A DNA stretch of 64,000 nt, taken from positions 141,932 through 205,931 of the forward strand of contig JAXMAF010000010.1 in assembly GCA_046350555.1 (NCBI GenBank), in the 5' to 3' direction. The stretch is from JAXMAF01 sp046350555 (lineage in GTDB: Bacteria; Planctomycetota; Phycisphaerae; Phycisphaerales; SM1A02). The notes beneath the pieces were generated by a model. The model did no database searches. It had not been told where the DNA came from and saw only the letters and a list, made by a program, of their open reading frames with translations. The translations under genes and the position numbers were made by a program. Shown piece by piece: positions 25,575 through 34,900 of this stretch; the stretch's first letter is position 1; each line of letters begins with the position of its first letter.

Positions 25575-27644
25575 TCATGGCGAGCAAGCACCCCACGCGG
25601 CCAGCAGCAAGCCGAGATCCGATCCGTCCACCACGCCGTCGCCATTGATGTCGGCGGCGCAGCCGGGGCACGGACCCCATGACGACAGAAGAATGCCCAG
25701 GTCCGCGCCGTTGACCATGCCATCGGGCGCGCCTCCGGGCGGAGCGAGGTCGGCGGGGCATTCCGGCGCGGGGAGGATCTCGAGGCGCACGCGCCGGTCC
25801 GCCGCCAGCTTCAGAGGGAACTGCGTGAAGTCGCCGGATGCCATGATCCAGTAGGAGAGCCCGGAGATCGTCGCCGTCGAAGAGTTGGCGTCGACGTTGG
25901 AGAAGGACGCCAGCACGGTCCCTCCCGGCTTGAGTCCGCTCAGCACGAAACCGTCCATGCCCGCTGTGCCCCACTGGCTCGTGGTGCGGACGGTGTTTCC
26001 GTCGATGACGTAGGTGTCGTTGACGTCGGTCGCCGTGGGATCGTCCTGCACGAGGAATGCCGGCGGCCCACTGGCGGCGCCAAACATAAATTGCATTTCG
26101 GCGCGGCCGCCGCTGCCACTGGAAGTGCGATCATGTGCCACCACCAGGCAGAGCCCTTCGGTCGTGCTGGCGACGAGCATCGACGAACGGTCGTTCACCA
26201 GCGGGACGCCGGGAAGGATGAGCGCCCCGCCGTAGTTGTAGAGCTGCGCGGCACTGCCGGGAGCTTCATAGGCAACGGCGTAGCCCAGCACGTTGGCGTC
26301 GAAGTTGCCCGCGCCGGGCGTGGTCTCCTGGCTCACGCGTACCACGGGTTTACATTCGTCGAGCAGGCACGGCCGCGCGACCCGCACGTGATCCATCGCC
26401 CAGTCGCACGCCGCCGGCACGTCCACTCGGACCGAGGTGATCGCTGGCGCCACCAGCGCAAACTCGGTACTCACGCCGTTGCCCGTGGAGGTGCTCGGCG
26501 ACGACCGGGTCATCGACGCCACGATGGTGTCGCCGTTGAACGCGTCGCACGTGATCGACTCGTTTCCGTCGATGTCGATGATCGAGAACCGCACGGACGT
26601 TGTCGGCGGATCGACGGTCAGCCGCACGTCGGCCCCGGCGGCGACATTGCCGCCGGCGGGAGGATCGGTCAGCGCCGACGTTCCCGCGGTGACCGGGCCG
26701 TCCGCGGTGAGCCCGCTGAACCCGACGACCGGTGCGCCGGCGGTCATCGCGACGGGGGCCTGCCCCGGCTGACCGTCGAGGGAGAACGTCAGTCCGGAAT
26801 CGGCGTACGTCGTGCTGATCGGCGATCCCTCGGCGAGGCCCTCGAAGCCGAACACGTCCAACTGTCGCGGCTGGTCGAAGCTCCACGACATCGTGGAGAA
26901 GTCGGCGTAGAGCCAATACAGGAACGCGACGTCCGAGGTGGCGCCGTCGAAGCCGGCGTTCGATACCTCGGTTTCCGCAACATAAGTCAGCTCGATCTTG
27001 TAGGGTCGACCGGCGCTGAGCGTGCACGCCGGAATGACCAGGGACGTCGTGCCGGGAGAGAAGAAGCCCATGACGTACCGCGGGTCACCGGTGTTGTCGT
27101 AGATGCGCCACTGGATGTACCCCGAGGCCGCGCCGGGAGGAAGCGACCACGTGCTGATGTTCATGACGAACGGAGCGAACGGGTTCATGCCCTGGAGCCG
27201 CGTGAACGTGTCGCCGGTGAGCGACGGCAGGGCTGTCGGATACAGGTCGCCCGGCACGTTCACGGATCCTTGCCCGGCAAGCACGTCATCGTTGTACCCG
27301 TAAATCGTGTAGTCGCCGTTGCCCGCGAACGCGTCGAGCCCGGCCTTGGACGTGAAGGTGGCGCTTTTGGTGTAATCCGTCGCGTTCGACGGCGGCACGA
27401 GCTGGTCCGGAGTCGTGCCGGGCAGGTCGGCCAACACCTCGTCGAAGAAACTCGGCGTGTCGCAGAACACCTCCGCCGCCCAGTACCAATAGGTCGCCGC
27501 CGCCGGCGCCGCAGTCGACGTCTGCGTGTACACGCCCGCCTTCGTGAGCCGGTAGTAATACACGCCGGCGATGCACGGCCGGACCCACGAGGCGATTGCA
27601 ATCGTCGCGACCGCCAGCAACACGCGCTTGGACACACTCTGCAT
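25575..27644 (-). CDS. large secreted protein with dockerin-like tail
   Basis: A 689-residue exported protein. The signal peptide is MQSVSKRVLLAVATIAIASWVRPCIA. The mature part is beta-rich with few charges. A jelly-roll-like middle (FGFEGLAEGSPISTTYADSG, VRFSIIDIDGNESITCDAF) resembles planctomycete and plant-like DUF642/PEP-CTERM-type adhesion domains. The end has two dockerin-like loops (DGMVNGADLGILLSSWG and DINGDGVVDGSDLGLLLAAWG). Start ATG 27644 is fixed by a strong ribosome binding site (GGAGGAG) four bases upstream. Role unknown, probably extracellular or surface. Confidence 0.75.
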   Translation of the reverse strand: MQSVSKRVLLAVATIAIASWVRPCIAGVYYYRLTKAGVYTQTSTAAPAAATYWYWAAEVFCDTPSFFDEVLADLPGTTPDQLVPPSNATDYTKSATFTSKAGLDAFAGNGDYTIYGYNDDVLAGQGSVNVPGDLYPTALPSLTGDTFTRLQGMNPFAPFVMNISTWSLPPGAASGYIQWRIYDNTGDPRYVMGFFSPGTTSLVIPACTLSAGRPYKIELTYVAETEVSNAGFDGATSDVAFLYWLYADFSTMSWSFDQPRQLDVFGFEGLAEGSPISTTYADSGLTFSLDGQPGQAPVAMTAGAPVVGFSGLTADGPVTAGTSALTDPPAGGNVAAGADVRLTVDPPTTSVRFSIIDIDGNESITCDAFNGDTIVASMTRSSPSTSTGNGVSTEFALVAPAITSVRVDVPAACDWAMDHVRVARPCLLDECKPVVRVSQETTPGAGNFDANVLGYAVAYEAPGSAAQLYNYGGALILPGVPLVNDRSSMLVASTTEGLCLVVAHDRTSSGSGGRAEMQFMFGAASGPPAFLVQDDPTATDVNDTYVIDGNTVRTTSQWGTAGMDGFVLSGLKPGGTVLASFSNVDANSSTATISGLSYWIMASGDFTQFPLKLAADRRVRLEILPAPECPADLAPPGGAPDGMVNGADLGILLSSWGPCPGCAADINGDGVVDGSDLGLLLAAWGACSP

Positions 27645-27648
27645 TGAA

Positions 27649-27655
27649 CTCCTCC
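27649..27655 (-). promoter_or_regulatory. strong ribosome binding site
   Basis: GGAGGAG on the minus strand, four bases before ATG 27644. It decides the start of the secreted 689-residue protein over upstream in-frame starts that run into the duplicated segment. Confidence 0.8.
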
Positions 27656-27756
27656 GTTGTGCCGAATCGCCCTCTTGACGGACCGCGACGCTCATGGATG
27701 ATCGTACCGCGTCCTCGCTCCGCAGCGCTGCCGGCGGCAGGTCGCGATTGTGTATC

Positions 27757-28162
27757 ACTTCAGCGGACGTGCGGTCGCCAGGCGGCGATACAGCCGCTCG
27801 TGTCGATTCGTCTCGGCGGGGTCGGGCGCCCTCGCCGCGGTGCAATGGCGCAATGGGGAGCGTGCGGGCTCGTCCAGAGGCGCCGCGACCGCAGTACCCG
27901 CGCTGGCGATACGACGAACGAAGGTCACGCGAAGCAACCTGCGGCAATCACCTGTTTCGCCGCAACCAAGCGGCACGCCGTGAATCACCTCACCCACCCG
28001 TCCCCTGCACGATGAACGCCCCCGAGTTGACGTCGATCTCATCGACGTACGAGCCGAGGATGAATCCATCTGCCGTGATCTGGACCGTGCAGTCTCCCTT
28101 GATTGGATTGGGCGACTGCGCGAGGTAGACGGAGTTGATCAGATTGCACAGCGCCTCGGCGC
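27757..28162 (-). repeat. 400-bp duplicated segment, copy 2 (source copy)
   Basis: The intact counterpart of 23463-23863. It covers the last ~57 codons of the gene at 27990-29003 and about 230 bp of its 3' flank. The coding frame is intact here, so this is likely the parent copy. The 3' flank between 27757 and 27989 holds no gene that I can support. Confidence 0.9.
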
Positions 28163-29003
28163 AGGTGAGGGCATCGCGCCTCTGCTGGAGCTTCGCTTGC
28201 GGAATGTGCAAGGCGACGGCCGCGAAGGGATCGTTGGCACCGCTGGGCTCGTGCCGGGCGTGAATCCAGATGTCGAAGGCCGTGTTCGCGGCGCAGTCTC
28301 CGTTCACGGCGACGACCAGGCCGGACTCGCTGATCGAACCAAAGAACGTTCCGTCGATCGGCGCCGCCGGCGCGTCGAAGTGAAACTCGACCGACGACGC
28401 CACGGGACCGCTCTCCCAGGTCCAGACCCAGACGGGATCGGTGGAGTACTCGAAGCCGGCCGGGAGTCGATCCACCGGCACGGGATTCCCGCAGCCCAGC
28501 GCGATCACGAAGGTGGCGCTCGTCGTGCCCGCGGGGTACGGGCCGATGCGAGCGGTGAGCGAATCGGGGCTCAGCCCGGTCACTTCGAACGGCACCACGA
28601 CACCGTCAGCGCTTTTCGCGATGAGCGAGTAGTCGAGCAGGTCGGGATCCGGAAAGGTGCCGGCGAGGGTGATCTCCGCGCCCACCGTTCCAGAGGATGG
28701 GCTGACGCCGCTGATGCCCAGACAGGCGACGGGCGGTACGTCGCCCCACGCGGCCAACAGCAGCCCCAGATCGGCGGCGTCCACGACGCCGTCGCCATTG
28801 AGATCGGCCGCGGTGTGCTTGGCCGCGGGGCCCCACTGCGCCAACAGGAGTCCGAGGTCGGCGCCGTCCACGGCGCCCGACGCGTCAAGGTCCTCCTGGA
28901 TGCAGGCCGCGGCCGGCTCGACAGGGCCGACAAAGGCGAGCAGGCACGTGACGAACGGGGCGGCGCAGATCGTCGCGGGGCGGGCAGCGTGGGAACGGGG
29001 CAT
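27990..29003 (-). CDS. secreted protein with N-terminal dockerin-like loops
   Basis: A 337-residue exported protein with a signal peptide ending near AAACIQ (residue 34). The dockerin-like pair comes first, at about residues 37-88 (DLDASGAVDGADLGLLLAQWG and DLNGDGVVDAADLGLLLAAWG); in the other proteins here it is at or near the end. An IPT/TIG-like immunoglobulin fold follows (GISGVSPSSGTVGAEITLAGTF, then TSATFVIALG), and a C-terminal part with WESGPVASSVEFHFDAPA. The last 57 residues are duplicated at 23463-23863, and about 60 bp of its middle recurs at 30464-30524. Start ATG 29003 gives a normal signal peptide. Confidence 0.7.
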   Translation of the reverse strand: MPRSHAARPATICAAPFVTCLLAFVGPVEPAAACIQEDLDASGAVDGADLGLLLAQWGPAAKHTAADLNGDGVVDAADLGLLLAAWGDVPPVACLGISGVSPSSGTVGAEITLAGTFPDPDLLDYSLIAKSADGVVVPFEVTGLSPDSLTARIGPYPAGTTSATFVIALGCGNPVPVDRLPAGFEYSTDPVWVWTWESGPVASSVEFHFDAPAAPIDGTFFGSISESGLVVAVNGDCAANTAFDIWIHARHEPSGANDPFAAVALHIPQAKLQQRRDALTCAEALCNLINSVYLAQSPNPIKGDCTVQITADGFILGSYVDEIDVNSGAFIVQGTGG

Positions 29004-29151
29004 GGTGACTCCCTTGGGATCGTCCGACCAACATAGCAACGGAACAAGGAGGGGCAACCGCCATCGTCGTCGTCCGGACCGGTCGGACCTCCGCTGCAAT
29101 GCGTGCAGGCGGCGCTGCGGGCACGTCATGCTGTTCCCTGGGCGGAACCTC

Positions 29152-29255
29152 ATGCGCGTCCCAGTTGACTCTCGCGCCCCACCCAGCCCAGTTCCGCCGC
29201 GAGGCGCCGCTGTGGGCAAGGGGCCGAATGCGTGGAGTTCGACTGGAATCCGTAT
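29152..29255 (-). repeat. 104-bp palindromic repeat, copy E
   Basis: 104 bp in minus orientation (ATGCGCGTCCCAGTTGAC to TGGAATCCGTAT), in the 300-bp gap between two divergent secreted dockerin genes. It ends 48 bp before the start of the plus-strand gene, so it sits in or near promoter DNA. Confidence 0.93.
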
Positions 29256-29303
29256 CAGGTGGCCCGCCGCCAATGAGTATCTCTTCCGAGAGGACCGCAC
29301 GCC

Positions 29304-30119
29304 ATGACCGCTCGCCATCACATCGTCAACACGCTTGCCGTGTTCATTGCCGGAGTTGCCGCCGTCGCCCCCGCTGCGCAGGCCGCCGTGATCGTCGATT
29401 CCCAGCCGGTCGCCAGCGGGACCATGCGAGAGTCGCACTTGTGGATCGACCCGGGCCCGGACGGAAACGACTCCGACCTTGACACGGTTTGCTGGACCGA
29501 CTTCACGATCGCCGCCCCGAAGACGATCGACCATCTCGAGTGGTGGGGGACGGGCGTCAGCGAGATTGGCTTCCGGATCGAAGTCTGGCCGCAGGACCCC
29601 AACACGATCGCGTACCAGCCGCTCGGCGCCTTCTACTACGGTGGCGCGAACCCACCGCCGGTGCCGACGGTGATGTTCGAGACCAACGCGATCGCAACCA
29701 GCCCCGGGCCGGGCGGCCTGACCCACTACGTGCTGGAGATCGCCCAGCCGTTCACGCTCGCTGCGAACACAACCGTCAATCCGCGGTGGTTCATCGGTGT
29801 CGTCGGGCTGAGCGGACAGTACTCCGCGGCATGGAAGTGGGCCCGTGGCATCGGTGGCAGCAACAAGACCTTCCGTTGGCTGCACGGCAGCGGCGGGCCG
29901 GTCTTCCAGTCCCTTGGCGAAGGTCGTGCCCTGCTGGTCTCGGACACGTCGTCGCCGTGCCCGGGCGACCTTGACGGCAACGGGCTGGCCGACGGCGCCG
30001 ATCTTGGATTGATGCTCGGCCAGTGGGGGTCGGCCGGAAGCGCCGACCTCGACGGAAACGGAGCGGTCGACGGCGCCGACCTCGGCATGCTGCTCGGCGC
30101 CTGGGGCGCGTGTCCCTGA
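29304..30119 (+). CDS. secreted protein with dockerin-like tail
   Basis: A 271-residue exported protein: the signal peptide ends at AAQA (about residue 27), then one beta-rich domain (FTIAAPKTIDHLEWWGTG, FRIEVWPQDPNTIAY, YVLEIAQPFTLAANT, RWFIGVVGLSGQYSAAW) and a dockerin-like pair (GDLDGNGLADGADLGLMLGQWG and DLDGNGAVDGADLGMLLGAWG). The domain resembles the carbohydrate-binding-like sandwich seen in many PEP-CTERM and planctomycete proteins, without catalytic residues that I can point to. A weak purine-rich site precedes ATG 29304. Confidence 0.7.
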   Translation: MTARHHIVNTLAVFIAGVAAVAPAAQAAVIVDSQPVASGTMRESHLWIDPGPDGNDSDLDTVCWTDFTIAAPKTIDHLEWWGTGVSEIGFRIEVWPQDPNTIAYQPLGAFYYGGANPPPVPTVMFETNAIATSPGPGGLTHYVLEIAQPFTLAANTTVNPRWFIGVVGLSGQYSAAWKWARGIGGSNKTFRWLHGSGGPVFQSLGEGRALLVSDTSSPCPGDLDGNGLADGADLGLMLGQWGSAGSADLDGNGAVDGADLGMLLGAWGACP

Positions 30120-30177
30120 CCGATGGCGGGTCTTCGTTCACTGGTCGATCCGTCGCCCACGGTGTGTGTCCCAGCCG

Positions 30178-30450
30178 ACGCCGTGGTGGTGTTGCTTCGG
30201 CGACCCCGCCGGCGCGACACATGGCGCACTCGGCGGATGAGACATTCAGCGCCGGATCGAGATCGCCCAACTGCAATACGGATTCCAGTCGACCTCCATG
30301 CGTTCGACCCCCTGCCCACAGCGGTGTCTCACGGCGGAATCGGGTTGGGTGGGGCGCGAGAATCAACTGGGACACGTAGAAGCCGCGCACGTCGAAGTCC
30401 ACGCTCGTGCCAACCGGCTCACGGGGACGCCGCGTCCCTGCCGCGGTCCA
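30178..30450 (-). pseudogene. VCBS-type gene fragment split by a palindromic repeat
   Basis: The left part (30178-30275) and right part (30379-30450) are together similar to 54998-55217, where no palindromic repeat is present. Read on the minus strand, the right part gives LMDRGRDAASP, like the end of the VCBS pseudogene at 55189-55698 (LMNRGSGAASP). A further frame gives a degenerate GDLDPALNV-like VCBS strand. The sequence is therefore a decayed piece of an FG-GAP/VCBS protein gene, occupied by repeat copy F. Confidence 0.65.
30276..30378 (+). repeat. 104-bp palindromic repeat, copy F (with unoccupied counterpart)
   Basis: 103 bp in plus orientation, ATACGGATTCCAGTCG to ACTGGGACACGTA. The flanks line up with 55117-55217, where the repeat is missing. 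That gives the element's boundaries to within a few bases. Confidence 0.95.
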
Positions 30451-30463
30451 TCAAACCGGACGT

Positions 30464-30524
30464 GCGGGACTCCCGCAGCCAAGCGCGATCACGAAGGTGG
30501 CGCTCGTCGCGCCCGCGGCGTACG
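30464..30524 (+). repeat. 60-bp fragment of the 27990-29003 gene
   Basis: About 60 bp very similar to 28481-28540, inside the TIG-like part of the secreted gene. It is an isolated scrap in a 555-bp gap (30120-30674) that also holds the split VCBS fragment and repeat copy F. The rest of the gap (30525-30674) shows nothing recognisable. Confidence 0.75.
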
Positions 30525-30674
30525 AACCGTCGATCAACATCGCAACGGACCAACGAACTCCGACTTTGAACAAGGCGCTTCTCGCGACCCGTCGGCCATC
30601 GGAAGTCGGCGGAAGTCCTGGTCAGTTCGTCTCGGCAACTGGCCTGAACGCGCGCCCGGATCGCGATCCAGATC

Positions 30675-31946
30675 TCACTCGCGCCAGCGCACCGCAAGCA
30701 GCGTCTGGTCGTCGGCCGGCGGTCCGGCGCCGGAGAATGCATCCACGGCCTCCCTGATCGCCTGCACGGCCGCGTCGGTGGAGGCCGGCTGCGGCAACTC
30801 GCCGAGCAACTGGTCGAGGCGCTCGACACCGAAGAACTCTCCAGTCGGCGATCGCGCCTCGGTGATGCCGTCGCTGTAGAACAGAAGAAGATCGCCGGGC
30901 TCGAGGGCGATGATCTCCTCGGCGTGGGGAGTACGGTCCTCGAGAATCCCCAACGGGAGCAAGTTGGCGCCCGCGATGGGCGTTACAGCCCTGTCCGCCG
31001 CGCGCAGGAGACGCGGGGACGGGTGTCCGGCGCAGGAGTAGGCGAGCCGGCCCGTGTGCACGTCCAGCACGCCGGAGAACGCGGTGATGAACATTCCGCG
31101 GCTGGGAAGGCCGATCGCGCAGAAGCGCTCGTCCGCATGATCCAGCAGCGCCGCGGGGTTGGTGTGGCGCGTTCGATCCACCTCGTCGTGCACGACGGTG
31201 CGCAGGATCGCCATCAGCACGGCCGCGGCGGCGCCGTGCCCGCTGACATCCGCAATCAGGACGCCGAAGGCGCCGTTCGCGAGCGTGCCCGCGTCGTAGT
31301 AGTCGCCGCCGCAGTGATGCGCGGTCCGGTAGAAGGAGGCGACGTCGACGCTGGGCGTGGGCGGAGCGGGAGGCGGAAGGAGCCAGCGCTGGACACTCGC
31401 TGCCGCGGCGAGTTCCGCGTCGAGCGCGCGGCACGTCGTCTCGAGCTGCTTCGCGAGGGAGTAGGCGCGGTCCGCGCGCTCGAGCAACGCCGCCATGATT
31501 GCCAGCCCGCACAGATCCGGTGCCCCGCACTCCTGATCGGATGGCCCGAGCAGAACGACCATTCCGACAGCATCTCCCCGGTCGTACATTGGAAAGGCGA
31601 CAAGCGAACGGCAGCCTTCGAGGAGGGCCTGCGAGGGCGCCGTGCCGTGGGAGACGATCGGCGTCATCCTGGAAAAGCGGCCCGCATAAAGCAGCTCGGC
31701 CAGAAGTCCTCCCGCGTGGACGAGTTCCGGATCGTCCGCGGCCGCCCCGGGGGCTTGATCATCGCATCCGGCGGTGAGGACGACCCTGAACAGCGGGTAT
31801 TGAAGCCCCTCCCGGCTGAGCACGATCGCCCGCTGCACGTTGAAGTCTCGCCGCGCGGAGTCCAGGATGAGGCGCAGCAGCTTCTTCGGGTCCGAGATGC
31901 CGCTCATCTGCCGCAGGAGCGCGGTCGTGGACTCAATGTCCCGCAT
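30675..31946 (-). CDS. GAF-SpoIIE (PP2C-type) serine phosphatase
   Basis: A 423-residue cytoplasmic phosphatase. An N-terminal GAF-like sensor (about 15-165, ALLEGCRSLVAFPMYDRGDAVGMVVLLG) and a linker helix lead to a SpoIIE/RsbU-type PP2C domain (180-420): HCGGDYYDAG, LIADVSGHGAAAAVLMA, AYSCAGHPSPRLL, GDLLLFYSDGITEA and ADDQTLLAVRW. The metal-binding aspartates are present. Such enzymes usually dephosphorylate anti-sigma-factor antagonists or similar regulators. The start overlaps the 3' end of the RND pump gene by 14 bp, so it is the fourth gene of the efflux operon. Confidence 0.85.
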   Translation of the reverse strand: MRDIESTTALLRQMSGISDPKKLLRLILDSARRDFNVQRAIVLSREGLQYPLFRVVLTAGCDDQAPGAAADDPELVHAGGLLAELLYAGRFSRMTPIVSHGTAPSQALLEGCRSLVAFPMYDRGDAVGMVVLLGPSDQECGAPDLCGLAIMAALLERADRAYSLAKQLETTCRALDAELAAAASVQRWLLPPPAPPTPSVDVASFYRTAHHCGGDYYDAGTLANGAFGVLIADVSGHGAAAAVLMAILRTVVHDEVDRTRHTNPAALLDHADERFCAIGLPSRGMFITAFSGVLDVHTGRLAYSCAGHPSPRLLRAADRAVTPIAGANLLPLGILEDRTPHAEEIIALEPGDLLLFYSDGITEARSPTGEFFGVERLDQLLGELPQPASTDAAVQAIREAVDAFSGAGPPADDQTLLAVRWRE

Positions 31947-34900
31947 GGATCAGCTTCCGATCGGATTGCGATTCCGGAGGCGGGACGGACCCTGGCGCCG
32001 CGACGGCCTGTGGCGCGGGCTCGACCTCCCAACGCACGAGGTGCAGGTCCTCCACGAACACGACATAGAGCACGGGAACAAGGACCAACGTGACGAGCGT
32101 GGCGACGAGCATCCCGGCGATCTGCACATAGCACATCGGCTCCCAGAGCGGACCGCCCTCCATGGCGAGCGGGATCAGGCCGCCGACGCACGCGAGCACC
32201 GTCACGAGCACGGGTCGCAAGCGGGCGAGACCGGCATCGACAACGGCCCGCCGCAGCGGCTCGCCCTTGTGACGCATCTCGTCGATGAAGTCGAAGAGCA
32301 CGATGATGTGCGAGATGATGAGCCCGGCCAGCGACGCCACACCCAGGAATGCCATGAAGCCGAACGAGGATCGGAAGATCAGCAGCCCGAGCAAGCCACC
32401 GACGATCCCGAACGGAACCGCGGCGAAGATCAGCAGCGGCTGGGTCGCGGAGTTGAACTGGAGCACCAGGGCCAGGTAGATCGCGATGAACGAGACGATG
32501 AGCGCCAAGGTGAGGGACTTGAAGCCCTTGTCCTGCTCGAACTTCTCGCCGCCGAACTCCCAGCGGTAGCCAGGCGGGAAGGCCGCTGCATCGACCGCCG
32601 GGGCGCCATGCGGGGACTCCGAAGGCAGCGCGCGCCGGATCTGATCGACAATCTGGCTGGGCAGCACGCCGGCGACGGTGTCGCAGCGGACGGTGATGCA
32701 CCGCTCGTGGTCGCGCCGGCGGATCTTGGGTGTCACCACCTGCGGCTCGAAGCCTGCGAGTTGCTGGAGCGGCATGCGGACGCCGCTGCCGGTGCTCACG
32801 GCCTGGAGGCTGAACAGGTCGTCCAGGCGCGTGCGCTCCGAAGGCCTGAGTCGCAACATGATGTCGATGAGCTTGTCGCGCTCGCGGATCTGCCCGACGG
32901 AGTAGCCGGAGAGCCCGGCGTCCACCGCGGTGGCGACATCCTGGTGCGTCAGGCCGCTCATGGCGGTGCGGTCGGCGTCGATCTTCAGGGTCATCTGGAA
33001 GACCGGGTCTCCCCAGTCATCGTGAATGTCGAGCGTCCCGGGGATGGACCGAAGCCGCGCCTTCACGTCGGAAGCGATTTGCCGGAGTGCGGCGGCTTCC
33101 GGGCCGTAGATCCGAAGTTGTATGGGAACTCCGATGGGCGGGCCGGTCTCGAGCTGCTGGCAGCGGACCCGCGCCCTCGCGATGCGGAGAGGCAGCTCCT
33201 CCTTGAGGCGGGCCGCGATCGCCGCGGTCTCCTCTTTGGAGGTGGTGTGCACCAGGATCTGCGCATAGTTGTCGGCCCGCTGCTCCGGTTCGATGGAGAG
33301 CCAGAAGCGCGGCCCGCCTGCGCCGACGAAGGTGGTGTAGCTGCGGATGTGCTCGCCCTCGAGCGCTTCGACTTCGCGAATCGTCTCCATCGCGACGTCG
33401 CGGGTCTCGCGGATCGGCGAGCCCTCCGGCAGATCGAGGTTGATCGTGAACACATCGTGCAGGTCCTTGGGAAAGAACGAGGTGCCGATGGACCGACAGA
33501 GCAGCGCCGCCCCGGCGAGCAGGACCAGCGCCGCGATGGTGGTGCGGTACCTGTGGGCGATGCACCGTTCGACGAACGCCTTGTACAGGCGTGGGAACCC
33601 CTTGGCCGGCTGCCCGTGCGAACCCTCGAAGCCCTTCTGCCCCCTGAGCATGTAGAAGCCCATCAACGGCGCGAACGTCCACGCGACCAGCATGGCCGCG
33701 AGCAGCGAGAAGGAGACGACGATCGGAAGCGAGTAGATGAAGTCGCCGGTCTTGCCCCTGACCAGCAGCAGCGGCAGGAAGGCGACGATGTTGGTCAGCG
33801 TCGCATAGAAGACGGCCCGGGACAGGCGCTTGGGCCCGAGCCACGCGGCCATCGCCCTGGGTTGACCGTGGGCGAGCTCCCGGTTGATCGCGTCGGCCGC
33901 GACGACGGGAGCATCCACCAGCAATCCCAGCGCGATGATGAGCGCCGCGATGGAGACTTGCTGAAGGTCGATCCTGAGAAGCTGCGAGAACCCGAGCGTC
34001 ATCGCCACGGTGATCGGAATGCAGATGGCGACCAGGAGGGCGCTGCGCCACTCCATGAACACGAGCGACACGAGGACCACGATGACAACGGCCTCGAGCA
34101 GGTTGCGATTGAACGAGGAGATCTTGTGCCGCACCTCCTCCGGCTCGTTGCTGGTGCGTTCCACGCGAAGGTCAGGGGGCAGGCGGAGCTTGACGTGCTC
34201 CAGCGCCGCGGTGACGTCGCGGTCGTACTCGGCGATGTGCGTGCCCTTGACCTGGCGGACGGACAGCGTGATGGCGCGTCCGGTCTGGAGCCCGAGGTCG
34301 GGCGGTGCGGAAGCGTCGCCATCGGCGTGCGAGTCGCCCCAGAGCGCGCCGTCGGGTCCGACCTTGACGGTGCGATAGTTGAGGACATCCGCGGGGTCCA
34401 CATAGCCGCGGGTCACCTCCACCAGATCCCGCAGGTAGAGCGGGTATCCGTCCCGGGAGAGGGTCAGCACGGTGCCGTCGAGCTCCGCCGCCGTGGTGTA
34501 CTCGCCGGTGGGCCTCACCACGACGCGCTGATCGGGCAGTTCGACGATGCCCCCGGGCATGTTGATGTTCCGGGCGCGGACGCGGTCCACGATGGTCTGC
34601 GGAGCGATGCCGAACTGGTTCAGGCGCTGCCCCGAATACGAAAGCCATATCCGTTCATCCTGGGCGCCGACCATGTCGATCTGGGCGACGAAGGGCGATT
34701 GCTTCAGCCGGTCGCGGACCTGGTCGGCGAAGTCCCGCAGCTCGCGATAGGAGTACTTGTCCTGCGCGTTGAGGCGCAGCTCGTTCTCCAGGCCGGCGAG
34801 ATCGTGTATCCAGAAGGGGCGCCAGATGTCCGGCTGGTACAGGTCAGGGCCGCCCGCCTCGCGCTCCCACTGCGCGGTGATGGCGCGCAGATCGGCCTCC

